Positions 47,250-56,685 of a stretch of 64,000 nucleotides of DNA are shown here, piece after piece (the first letter of the stretch is position 1; every line of letters begins with the position of its first letter). The DNA lies in contig QJNS01000068.1 in assembly GCA_004154925.1 (NCBI GenBank), forward strand, positions 124,001 to 188,000, given 5' to 3'. This stretch comes from Monosporascus cannonballus. Taxonomy: Eukaryota; Ascomycota; Sordariomycetes; Xylariales. The notes beneath the pieces are model-generated. The model saw only the letters and a list, made by a program, of their open reading frames with translations, did no database searches and was not told where the DNA came from. The position numbers and the translations under genes are program-made.

Positions 47250-48090
47250 GAAATTATTAGAACATAATAAATAAGATTACGAAATAATCCTTAAAATGAT
47301 TTTCGATAAAGTTTTACCTTATTTATAACTTTAATAAAAATAAATTACGTATTTTTAGAAAATACCTGGAAATTCGATTATAAAAAGGATAAATTTGATT
47401 TTCGAAATTATTAATAAAATATTTTATGTTTTTCGTACTTAAAAAATAAGTAATTACGATTTGTAATTAATTATCGATAATTAAACGATATTATTATTAA
47501 AAACCAAATATTATTATGCCTAATTACGGAAATGAAAAACCGATTTTACGGAATTAAATAATTTACAGTATTTGATTTTAAAAATAAATATAACTTTATT
47601 AAAATTTTAAAAAAAATACGAATAAAAAACAGTTTTTAAAACGAGATATAAATTATTTAAGTATTTAATTACATTAATAGGATTTATAAACGTACTAATA
47701 ACCTTTTAGCGAATAATTAATTACGTATTATAAAAATACCTCGATATTTTCGTTATTTGTTATTTTGACGATATTTTTATTTTCTTAAAAACGGAAAAAA
47801 TATATGCAGAATATATTTATAAAGTTTTTTAAATTTTATAAGATATAAGGTTATTTATTAACGCAAAAAAAAATCAGTTTTATATATAAAAAGTAAAATA
47901 TCTAAGATATATTATTATCCCAAAATATATCAGGATAAACTTTATAAAAATCGTTATAATTATATAATGGTAAATGTTAATAATAATTAAGGAAATACAG
48001 ATATTCCTTAAATTCGCTAATTATTATAGGAAATTTATTCGAAACTTTAATAAAATAATTATATTTTTAATAAATTATACGAAGAAAAAA
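47250..48090 (+). pseudogene. E6 reverse transcriptase
   Basis: The catalytic box VICYFDDIFIF (YFDD at 47761-47772) is intact. The thumb reads IIKEIQIFLKFANYYRKFIR, then NFNKI. The YIIIPKYIRIN stretch before the thumb matches the E3 copy. Stops in the frame make it non-functional. Confidence 0.75.
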
Positions 48091-48179
48091 GTTTAAATAA
48101 ACGTTAAATACGGAAAAAATATTTTAAGTTATTAAATATGTAATTATTAATAAACTAATATTAATTATATATAATTAAA

Positions 48180-48560
48180 ATCGTTCCGTTAAGTTAAAAA
48201 TCAATATTTCGGATTATAAGTTAAACGTAATAATCGGATAGTGAAATAATTAAGGCAAATTGCACCTGATTATATTCTTTTTATATAAATTAAAGGACGC
48301 CGAATTTAATTATGGTATTTTAAATAAAGAATTTATGGTTATTATTATGGCATTTTAGGATTATAAGTATTTTTTAAAGGGAAATTTGTATTAAGTTAAG
48401 GTTTATACGGATTATTAAAATTTTACCTAATTTATTACGATTAAAAAACTTATAAGATAATAATTTCGTTATACGGAAAAATTGGCGAATTTCGATTTTG
48501 TTATTATCTATAAAAAAGATTAAAAAATAGCAAAATAAATGTTTTAAGTAAATAATTAAA
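48180..48560 (+). pseudogene. E6 RNase H
   Basis: Readable in order: LKINISDYKLNVIIG, LKDAEFNYGILNKEFMVIIM, VKVYTDY, then LANFDFVIIYKKD. These match DASDYALGAVL, LKPAELNYDIHDKELLAIV, VYTDHKNL and LAxFDFEIxYRPG of Gypsy RNase H. The first catalytic Asp is Asn; the Glu of KEF and the Asp of YTD remain. Confidence 0.7.
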
Positions 48561-48999
48561 CCTTAAAAAAATTAGTTAAAATTAGTTATATAATTTTGGA
48601 TGTTATTATAAAAGGATATTTACGCTTATAACAAATTATGATAATTCGGGCAGCACTTTTAAATATATATCAGAAAATTTAGCAATATAATAATAATTTT
48701 TAAAAAAATCAAAGAATAAGTAAAATATAAGTTTTAGAAAAATATCAAAAAGACTTAATACGACAAATATATAAATATTAATTATATAGATATTTAGGGA
48801 TTTACAAAACCTTAAAGCGATTTTAATATATATATTCCTTTTTTAAAATAAAATTAACGATATAACAAATTATCCCGTAATATAATATTTACGTTAAAAT
48901 AAAAATTTAACGATATAAGCCATATAAAGAATTATAATTATTATTAATCGTAAAAGAATTAAAATATGTAATTATATTTGATTTTATTATTAAGCTTTT

Positions 49000-49200
49000 T
49001 ATATTAAAAACTTTAATTATAGGAATATATTACGATAGTATTTTTGTAATCGTCGACCGATTTACGAAATTTTCTTATTTCTTATTATATTATAAAGACA
49101 TAAACGCCAAATAATTAACATATATTTTTTAAATATATTTTCAATATATATGGATTATTAATAAAAATTATATTATATAAAAGATGAATATTTGTATTTA
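49000..49200 (+). pseudogene. E6 integrase core fragment
   Basis: The reading YYDSIFVIVDRFTKFSYFLL, then YYKDINAK, matches the integrase core of E3 almost residue for residue. The Asp of VDRFTK is kept. The following HGLP-ISD part is eroded. Confidence 0.72.
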
Positions 49201-50265
49201 AATTTTAATAAGGTTTTATAATATATACCGGTTTAAACCATAAATTATTTAATATATTTAAATTATAAATAAAAAAATTAATAAGATAAATAAATTAAAT
49301 TTTAACAACTTATTTACGATATTATATTAATTATAAACAAAATAATTATGTTAAAAATTATTAATCGTATAATTAACTTATAATATTAGTTATTACGAAA
49401 ATATTAAAATAATATTTATAAATGCAAATTTGGTTTTATTTCAGAAATTTACAAAATAATATGCAACGATAATCTAATTAATATCAAAATAACTTTTACG
49501 TTAAAATAATTACGATAATTATATTAGAAAATAAAGATAAAATTAGAATTCGTACGTAATTAAATAAGTAAATATTATAACCAAAAAAGGGTAAAAAAAT
49601 TAACTTTCGAAAAAGGGGAAATAATTTTCCTCGTTACAAAAAATATTTAAATAAAAAAACCCAGTAAAAACCTCGATTTCAAATATATCGGTCTATATAA
49701 AATCGTCAAAAAAAATCTTAGAAAATAATTATTAATTAAAGGTTTCATTAAAAGTTAAATTTAATTTAATTTTTCATATTTTCTTGTTCGAATTAGCAGT
49801 AAATATAATCAAAATATATACGGCATAAAACGACGTAAAAATAAAAAACGAATAAATATACGAAATAAAAAAAAAATTCGATATACGAAAGCAAAACGGA
49901 TTTACCCAGTACCCAATCAAATAAAAAAAAATATCCAGATTTCGAAAATACTTAGGAACCTGCTAAAAACTTTATTAGTACCTAGCGCCTATTGAAAAAC
50001 TTTTACCAGCAATAACGGGCGCGTCCTAATTAAAGGTTAACCAATTAATAACCGGGATGTCGGGCTAATTAGCTACGGCTTATGTTAACGTAGCAGCTAT
50101 AATAGCAACCTCCAATTATTTTTATTTTTTTTTGAGGCGCTTAAATTCCTTTATTGTTTCCGTATCCTAAATACCGCGGCAAAGCATTTTAATTCCCTGT
50201 TAACGAAAAAGTTTTTTTTATTTTCGTAAACGATTTAAACGACCAAATAATTCGTTAAAATATTA

Positions 50266-50601
50266 TTAAACCTTTAAAAGTTCTTTTTCGGCAATACGTT
50301 CCTTTAACTTTAAATGATTTTCCTTAATAACCAATTTACGGTATTCAAATTCGAAAAAAACCAAAGAATTACAAGGACCTCTGTAAGCGGTACAAAAAGC
50401 ATATTTCCCTAAATTGCAATAGGCCTTGTAAATTTTGTTTCCCAATTTGCAGCGGAAATAAGAAATATTCGAAAATATAATAAAATTAAAGCGGTTAATC
50501 CGTTTTAAAAAAACGAAAACGTTAATACGTTTACGAAACTTAGACTTTTTAATGCAACCCGATATGATAAGTATAAAAAAAAGTTGCTTATCAAAAATCA
50601 A
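50266..50601 (-). pseudogene. E6 antisense 3' ORF: Cys-rich protein with charged C-terminal helix
   Basis: An open minus-strand frame of 111 codons lies between pol and the 3' LTR of E6, opposite to pol. It is distinctly less mutated than the pol of the same element. The middle reads FRCKLGNKIYKAYCNLGKYAFCTAYRGPC in outline, with Cys at intervals and Tyr at positions that could be former Cys. The C-terminus is a charged, helix-prone segment (KENHLKLKERIAEKELL). This layout recalls small zinc-cluster plus coiled-coil proteins, but I cannot name a family. Remnants at the same place in E3 and E4 are on the same relative strand. It may be expressed from the 3' LTR region against pol; that is inference. 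The true start is uncertain. Confidence 0.5.
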
Positions 50602-50653
50602 TAAACGAATAATTTGATCTTTAAGGACAAAAACCCTGGAAAAAAGGAGATCA

Positions 50654-51069
50654 TATTATAACCTAACAGTCTTGGCTTTTGAAAACGGTCGGGATCCTGA
50701 AAAACCAGACCCCGACTTAGCTAAGAAATTACGTAATTAGCTTAAAGGGCTTAAGGGCCCTAATTAGATAAAAAACCTTAAGCCGAATAAGTACTAAAGG
50801 GGACTTAAAGGGACTTAAGGGGACTTAATTAAAGAAATATCGTTAAACTATAACGAACACTTTAAGCCAATATAAGGATATATACGTTTATTATTTCCAT
50901 AATTCAGATAACTTCAACTTGCAATATAACATCGTTACCCAAAATACCTTTAGTATTACGAGACGTAATACGTTACTGTATTTATTACTTAGATTCCCAC
51001 GATACTCCTGCTAACATAAATCCGTCGACTTAAGGTTTAATAATTGGTTAAACCGCCTAGCTCGTTACA
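50654..51069 (+). repeat. 3' LTR of E6
   Basis: Starts TATTATAACC, ends CTAGCTCGTTACA; 416 bp. Its proximal half is more RIP-changed than in the 5' LTR and its distal half less so. Confidence 0.9.
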
Positions 51070-51093
51070 ATTATTTTAATAAATTTTATAACT

Positions 51094-51464
51094 TATAATC
51101 GGTAAATAATTTAATTAATTATTAGATTTAAGTCGTACTACTTTATATTAATAAAACTAACGCAATATTTTAAATAATTAACATAATAATTAATTACAAT
51201 TTTTATTATTAAAATTATTTTAAATTATAAATTATTAGTATATATTATTATAATTTAAATTTTAAAAATCACAAATCTATATATTTTATACAAGTTAATT
51301 AATTTTTCATTAGATATCAAAATTCTTATAAATTTAATCTTATTAAATGTAATTAGTTCTTTATAGATTTTCCTGGACCTTAATGCCAAGAAAGATCCAA
51401 ATTACGTAATCCTCCCATATGGATTCGACTGTTCTTACAACCGGTTTTGGCCTGGGTCGTAACA
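51094..51464 (-). repeat. E5 LTR, right copy (5' LTR in coding sense)
   Basis: 371 bp. The first 250 bp are very AT-rich; the last 100 bp (CCCATATGGATTCGACTG...GGGTCGTAACA) are GC-normal and align with the left copy. TAGGG follows. Confidence 0.82.
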
Positions 51465-51475
51465 TAGGGCTATTC

Positions 51476-51829
51476 TGTGACGGCTAGGCGGTTTAACCAA
51501 CTATTAAACCTTATTCGTACGGGTTTATGTTGGCAGGAGTATCGTGGGATTCTGAGCAATGGATACCGTAACGTGTCACATCTCGTAATACCAAGGGTAC
51601 CTTAGGTAACGAATTGTTATTGCAAGCTGAAACTATCTGGACTATGGAAATAATAAGCGTATATATCCTGTGTCGGCTCACTGGCTCGCCATCAGTGAGT
51701 TGGTGATCTGGCTCACTGGCTCACCATTAGTGAGTTGGTGATCCATCACGTGACCCGACCCGCTGTCTTTTCTTGGCTTGTCTTTGTCGGGGACCGTTTC
51801 TGGAGACCGTAGACCGTTAGGTCGTAACA
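51476..51829 (-). mobile_element. Well-preserved solo LTR (354 bp)
   Basis: Starts TGTGACGGCTAGGCGG, ends GTTAGGTCGTAACA, with TATTC on both sides (51471-51475 and 51830-51834). Base composition is normal and there is little sign of RIP, so it is a good near-consensus for this LTR family. It contains a tandem duplication near 51,673-51,745. It lies in host DNA six bases right of the E5 target site. Confidence 0.92.
51673..51745. repeat. Minisatellite within the solo LTR
   Basis: About two copies of a 35-bp unit with the core GGCTCACTGGCTC(G/A)CCAT. The related solo LTR at 43053 has about three, so copy number varies between LTRs of this family. Confidence 0.7.
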
Positions 51830-51835
51830 TATTCA

Positions 51836-52010
51836 CGTAGCAAGACTGGTGCATGAAAACGCCTCTATTAGAAGTGATTATGATGTGAACGTAAAAGCAA
51901 TACTTTGGCAGTATACCTTTTTGACCAATAATATTAATGACAATATCACGGCAGCCAAGAAAGCCCATGTTCAGTATGGCAGCGACCTTTCTAGACCTAA
52001 ATATCTTTAA
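51836..52010 (+). pseudogene. Host open frame of unknown function, right piece
   Basis: From codon GTA at 51837 the frame reads VARLVHENASIRSDYDVNVK and continues to SRPKYL and TAA at 52008-52010. Its left partner is 37394-37577; the junction codons are made by 37577, 51470-51475 and 51835-51836. No domain is recognised. An alternative is that this is the start of an unrelated frame, but there is no ATG at its beginning. The gene, if real, was broken by E5 and then by the solo LTR. Confidence 0.35.
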
Positions 52011-52536
52011 GAAATACTTAATGAGACTAGTTAACCCTCACAACATTCCAAGCAACTTAGATGGGAATAAGCAAGGGGGCGGCTGTTTTGATTATATGTG
52101 ATGATAGTATGTAGCGTGGAAGTCCAACAATAATAGCACCTAGTTCCGGCCAGGATATCATATACTTACCACATAAGCTCTAGCGGATGGCTTTTTAATT
52201 CATTCAGGGGATGTCTAGGGGATCATATCAAGGATATTCAGAGCTTTTCGGACACTCTTTCTGTTTGCTTTCACTATCAAAACCGTCGTTAACTCTTCAT
52301 TTATTTTCCCTCACGAGACGGCATTGATATATATCCCATGTGTTTACCGGACCCGTTCATGGCACTGCTAACATCACTTACAGAAAATCAAAATTCATGT
52401 TTATGCCTCTCTTCTAGTGCGGCGTCTCGTATTCTTGGCCCTGCCCGAGTCTATATTCGTATAGGAGGCTAGGATCTTTGGGTCGATCGTAGCGTAAGCA
52501 TTATCGGATAAGAAGCTAAACAATTGTTAGCTAGTG
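52011..52536. other. GC-normal intergenic region
   Basis: Between the broken frame and the stop codon of the Cys/His-repeat gene. No open frame of note and no repeat. It should contain the 3' untranslated region of the minus-strand gene. Confidence 0.5.
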
Positions 52537-54289
52537 TTAGAAGTGGAAGCGCCAGCTAACCAACCTCTGCAAACTCAATAGCTCATGGAGCCCCGTAGTA
52601 TCTCCTGCTGACTTGTGGTTTCTGCAAAACGCAGTACCGCCCGCCCTCTTCAGCCTGCATCTCGGCCGAATGCATTTGTGGTCAATACAATATGAGCTGC
52701 CCGTTTCGGTCTGCTTGGTGCAGCTCTGAGAGGCTTGGCAGGAGTGATCGAAGCAGTATGCACCCTCTCGCTGCCGTGGAAAGCCGCCTACACGCCCGAG
52801 TTAGGTATGGAAAGGTAGAGACTATATCGAGCATGAACGTATTCCACTCACATCCCGTTTCTCCGCAGGTATGCTCCTCACAGTAACTACTGCGTTGCCA
52901 TCGAGGATTCAGGCATTGTGCAGATTTCCAGGAACACGAGTGGTGCTTGCACAGACTGTTCTTAGCTAAGCTTACATTAGAACAGTCCGGCCTCTTGCAC
53001 AGGTGGTTGACGCAGAATTGAGACCCTAGCCGCTCTCCGGTACAGCTAGTGTCCCACTTGCAGGCATGGTCGGTGCAGAGACCGCGTTTCCCTTTGGACT
53101 TGTTGTAGCAATCTTCGAATGGGCATGTATGGTGCTCACAATAGGGCTTGGCCGATCCTTGACGCCCGTTCTGGCAGCCCTGTTCCCAAGCGCATACATG
53201 GAGCTCACAAAAGCCGCTCTTTCCTGCTTTCTTATAACAGTTGTCGAGTGCGCAAGAATGCTGAGAGCAGAACCGGCCGCCTTGCTCCGGGCTAGCTGTG
53301 CAGTTCCTCTGAAGACACATATGCTTCGCGCAACAAGAGCTGTCCTCCACGCAGACATCTCGGCATTTTGCTCTGTTACATCGATGTTGATCGCATGAGA
53401 GCGAGTCCTGCGATCTCGGCAAACCACAGCCATTTGAGTAGGAGCAAAGGTGATCACGGCAGTATATACTGTCGTTTTCCACACGACCTCGGCACCCTAT
53501 CTGAAAGCAGGTATGAGCCTCGCAAAAGGGATGTTCGAAACCGAGGTGAGCCTCGTCCGCCGTCCATATCCGAGACTTCTGGCACCCTTGGAATGGGCAC
53601 TCGTGTTCTGCACAATAAGTGTATCGCGATACTCGATGAAGGCAGCCGGCTCTGATGCAGGTGTGGTTTGCACAAAAATTCCCGACCGCAACGTCAGTCT
53701 CAATGACTTTCTCATCGCAGTCCTGGCTGTCGCAAACGTGGTTACGGCAATACCCAAAACGTTTTGGTGCAGTACCGGAACACCCCGACCATTGGCAGAC
53801 ATGTCTCTCGCACCGTTCTGACCCGGGCATTCTCCTGCGGTGACATTTGGCTTTACTGCACTTGTGGCGATCACAGAAGCTGCTCTTGACACCGGCGCCG
53901 ACGGATCTGTGGCACGACTGACACTTATGGCTGGAACAATATACGGAGCCGCCCACATTACCCTTATCGCAGCCGTCATAGCGGCATTCGTGCTCGGAAC
54001 AGAGGGACCCACCATTCCGTCCATTCCGTCGATTTGCGCAGTCGCCTATGGCGCACTTGTGCTTGCGACAATATATACTCGGCCCCACCACCGGTCTATA
54101 GCAGAAGAGACTTGACTGGCAGCGGGAACTAGACGTCGTGCGTCGCGCTGGGGCGGTTCTACCCGAAGCGGGAGGGATGCTGGCCGGAGGGATCCTGGAG
54201 ACGGACTTCGCGAATTCGGTATATGCTGGTGGGGGCGTTCCGGACCGCCTCAGGCGACGGAAGGTCGATGAAGAGCGTAATTGAGACAT
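52537..54289 (-). CDS. Cys/His-repeat protein (at least 21 C-x2-H-x-C units), two exons
   Basis: Exon 1 runs 54289-52852, a 64-bp intron occupies 52851-52788 (GTGAGT donor, CTAAC branch-like motif, GTGTAG acceptor), and exon 2 runs 52787-52537. The join makes a Cys codon and continues the repeat with YCFDHSCQASQSC and YCIDHKC, which supports the intron. The product is about 562 aa. Residues 1-55 are Ser/Pro/Arg-rich and probably disordered, without a signal peptide. From about residue 57 on, units of 20-28 aa follow the plan C-x(3-5)-C-x(9-18)-C-x2-H-x-C. I count 21 H-x-C junctions plus a final CRNH. The regular Cys/His spacing suggests zinc binding per unit, three Cys and one His, for protein or nucleic-acid contact. 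I cannot match it to a named family. It has no stops or RIP marks although transposons lie on both sides. The short Cys-free tail could be mis-spliced by me. Confidence 0.82.
52788..52851 (-). other. Intron of the Cys/His-repeat gene
   Basis: 64 bp: donor GTGAGT, CTAAC branch-like motif 20 bases before the end, acceptor GTGTAG. Skipping it restores the repeat frame; reading through it ends in a Cys-poor tail. Confidence 0.8.
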
Positions 54290-55136
54290 TTGTAGCTGGT
54301 CTTAAGATCTAAGATCCATCGTGCCTAACGTCGAGAGCTGGGTTCTCGGCCCGCGCAACAAGTGCAGCAGATGCAAAAGGCTACAGTTTTTGATTGAGCA
54401 CAAGGAACACCGGGAGAATCCCGAATGTGCACTCTTCTCCCCCAGATAGAGGTGGCTGGTAAAGCGCGTAATGATACGCTGAGCGATTGCTAACACTGTG
54501 CGCTTCAGCGGGGTCATAGGGGCCAGTGAACCAGCCACTCGTTTTCGATCTTTATAACACTGCGGCCTGCTGTTGGCTGTAGTAATATGGCTCTTATCCA
54601 TGGATCCGGGGTTCAGAACTAATTGCTAGGTCGCTGTTAGGGTAGTTCTACTGAACTACGATGTAGTGGACTGTTCTGCTCGAGAACTCTCATCTCTGCA
54701 ACGACGCCCACGACTTTTGACCCTCACTTCAGACGATGATGAACTCTCTCGTCTCTGTACTCGCATCAGCGGCGCGAGGCTCATAGAGCCCCTGGTGGTA
54801 GTGAAATCGTCTCTCCAACAAGCGACGCCCATCCTCTGGGCATCGTGCGTCTCAAAGGAGTGGGGCTGTCGGTTAAAGTTTGTGCTCTGGCTGTGTTCCG
54901 CCGTGGTACTTCCCTGAAACCATTCATCCTAATCGGACCCAGCCATTGATCGCTTCAATCTCCTAAAATACTGGGCTCTACTTTTGAAGGGCAACAGTAC
55001 CGAGTCTTATACTATTGGTTGAATCTGTCCTCATTGGTGTCAGGTGCCAAGGTGGGGCCCCCTTTATCGGGCTCCAGCGGCCTACCAGAAAGTATCTTGT
55101 TTGTCTATATAGAGGGGCGTTGCCCACGAATAACTA
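54290..55136. other. GC-normal region upstream of the Cys/His-repeat gene
   Basis: Should contain the promoter and 5' leader of the minus-strand gene. Open frames at 54302-54601 (minus) and 54666-54917 (plus) have no recognisable domain. I saw no clear TATA box or CAAT array. It ends at the TA dinucleotide target of the Tc1 element. Confidence 0.45.
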
Positions 55137-55165
55137 CAGTGAGGGGCCAAAATAATCCGGCCCAA
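55137..55165 (+). repeat. Left terminal inverted repeat of the Tc1 element
   Basis: 29 bp, CAGTGAGGGGCC...CGGCCCAA, an exact inverse of 56515-56543. Confidence 0.95.
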
Positions 55166-55281
55166 CCCCACAACTTTTAGCCACACCCATATTCATCAAC
55201 AACTTCACATATACATATTTCAATCAAATAAAATCGTAAAAATAAACGGGCTCTAGTACTGTATTCGTCTGTTTCTAAGCT

Positions 55282-56438
55282 TTAAAACCGTGTGTACCAA
55301 CCTTTAGCCTTCTTAATTGCCCGCAGCCGTTTCCCCATAGACATAATAACCTTTACTATAAAAGCGTCCGGGATGGCTTCCCACGCTTTATGCAAACACT
55401 CGATAAAACGGGTGGTATCCAGCTTGTTTTTTTGGAGTTCCCAAAGGTCCCGAAACATCTTTTTTAGGTTCCTTTTAAATGCAGCCCATATATGTTTAAT
55501 TGGGTTAAGGTTAAGGCTATGTGGTGGCCAGTCCGGAAAAACCTTTATGGCGTTATTTATTAACTAGTCTAGGGATTTTTCGCAAACGTATATAATAGCG
55601 TTATTCTGTTGGAAAAAACGCCAGGGCTCATAAATCGGTAATAATTCTTCGCCTAAAGCTGTCCGATAACTCCAACTGTTAATTTTTTGTTTAAAACCGT
55701 CTGGTTTTGGGGTTAAGTTATATTACATAACGATAAAAGGCGTACGGCACCACTTTTTTATCTGTCCCGATCCATATCCCACCTCAAATCATAATAAATA
55801 TATTCGCTTTAACATAATTCATAAAGTTAACGAACTTCTTGTTTTATTTTTCGGACAAAAAACGGAATACTTAAGCCATTAGGCTGCTGGAAGAATTTTA
55901 ACAAGAAAATTCGTCGAAAAAATAACCTGGAATCGTTAGCTAAAAGCTATATTAACTTTAACGCCACGTACCTACAACAAATCTTAAAGGTAGTTAAGCT
56001 AATAACATACAAAGATATATCTAGTTTTCGCCGTTTCTTTAAAAAGTAATATCCTTTTTTAGGACTTCTATTTGCGAAAGTTTTGTTCCTTTATAATACG
56101 CTTAATGGAACGGATGCTAATTTTAAATCCGATTATTTTCCGAATATTCTTATACGTAACCTTTCGGTTTTTTTTGCAAAGCAAAAAAATCTACCTTTTT
56201 TAACGCTTCGAAAAGCCCGGGCGATTTTTTTTTTTAGATCGAAAGTACGGCCGTTTTTCTAATCGTTAATAATGGAAATAACAACGGATTTCGAGGTCTT
56301 AAATAAATCCGCTAAACAACGTTATGGTATCCCAAGCTTATTTGCGGTAATAATGCAAGCCCTTTTCCTGGGAGTAAATTCCTGACCTTTGTGACGACCG
56401 GCAGCCAATTCGGCGCAAAAAGCTTCGAAATCGTCCAT
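55282..56438 (-). pseudogene. Tc1/mariner transposase, RIP-inactivated
   Basis: From ATG at 56438 the product begins MDDFEAFCAELAAGRHKGQE, then a helix-turn-helix-like part with KLGIP, a stop where Gln is expected, then RCLADLFKTSKSVV. The C-terminal half is readable: RFFQQNNAIIYV, later FPDWPPHSLNLNPIKHIW, and the end ISMGKRLRAIKKAKGWYTRF in outline. The family pattern is QQDNAxxH then WPxxSPDLNPIEHxW. The second catalytic Asp (QQD, codons at 55597-55611) is Asn, and the catalytic Glu of NPIE is Lys, both by G-to-A change. At least one frameshift separates the halves, since the span is not a multiple of three. Confidence 0.88.
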
Positions 56439-56514
56439 GATTTAAAGAAGTTATGAATTTTGGAAAGTTGAGTATCATCGAGAAGTGGTTCTGAAAATCG
56501 GGTGGCTGGGAAGC

Positions 56515-56543
56515 TTGGGCCGGATTATTTTGGCCCCTCACTG
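56515..56543 (-). repeat. Right terminal inverted repeat of the Tc1 element
   Basis: 29 bp, TTGGGCCGG...CCCCTCACTG, followed by TA. Confidence 0.95.
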
Positions 56544-56554
56544 TAGGGAGATAG

Positions 56555-56685
56555 TGTCAGCTAGCCAGGTGTGCTTTAGCACACCAAATACGGAAAGACT
56601 ACCCTCATATCGGAACATATATACTCCGTTGCTAGGCTATTCAAAAGTTATACGCGTTGTAAAAACGCACGTAATTAGCTAAATA
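56555..56685 (+). repeat. 5' LTR of element Y
   Basis: About 131 bp starting TGTCAGCTAGCC; the right boundary (near TAGCTAAATA) is a guess. Contains a perfect hairpin GGTGTGC-TTTA-GCACACC and CATATATACTCC. Composition is normal up to about 56,690, then turns abruptly AT-rich. Confidence 0.5.

Larger units (their letters stand above)
44270..51069 (+). mobile_element. Element E6: full-length Gypsy LTR retrotransposon nested in E5
   Basis: LTRs of 416 bp each (44270-44685 and 50654-51069) with ATTAT on both sides (44265-44269 and 51070-51074) bound 6,800 bp. The plus-strand order is gag, protease, RT, RNase H, integrase, then a minus-strand ORF before the 3' LTR. The RT box YFDD and the integrase VDRFTK Asp are still intact, but stops occur in every domain. 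It sits in E5 near E5's right LTR, so it is younger than E5. Confidence 0.92.
37578..51464 (-). mobile_element. Element E5: Gypsy LTR retrotransposon containing a solo LTR and E6
   Basis: LTRs 37578-37947 (370 bp) and 51094-51464 (371 bp) are flanked by identical TAGGG (37573-37577 and 51465-51469). Removing the solo LTR at 43053-43473 and E6 at 44270-51069 leaves about 6.66 kb. RT and integrase remnants lie on the minus strand. LTR orientation agrees: the plus strand shows the reversed family form TGTCACGTC...GAGTTATAACA. It is heavily RIP-mutated. Confidence 0.88.
55137..56543 (-). mobile_element. Tc1/mariner-type DNA transposon relic (1,407 bp)
   Basis: 29-bp terminal inverted repeats match perfectly (left starts CAGTGAGGGGCCAAAATAAT). 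TA dinucleotides flank both ends (55135-55136 and 56544-56545). One decayed transposase gene lies on the minus strand. The interior is RIP-mutated while the termini are not. Confidence 0.93.

Noticed and set aside
51678..51968. 96-codon minus-strand frame
   Set aside because: It crosses the end of the solo LTR, its TSD and host DNA, so it did not exist before the insertion.
53026..54115. Several long frames on both strands within the Cys/His-repeat gene
   Set aside because: They are shadows of exon 1; only the listed frame has the repeating Cys/His pattern and a splice site that extends it.
54302..54601. 99-codon minus-strand frame just upstream of the Cys/His-repeat gene
   Set aside because: No domain, low-complexity Leu/Ser stretch, and position fits the 5' leader or promoter of the next gene.
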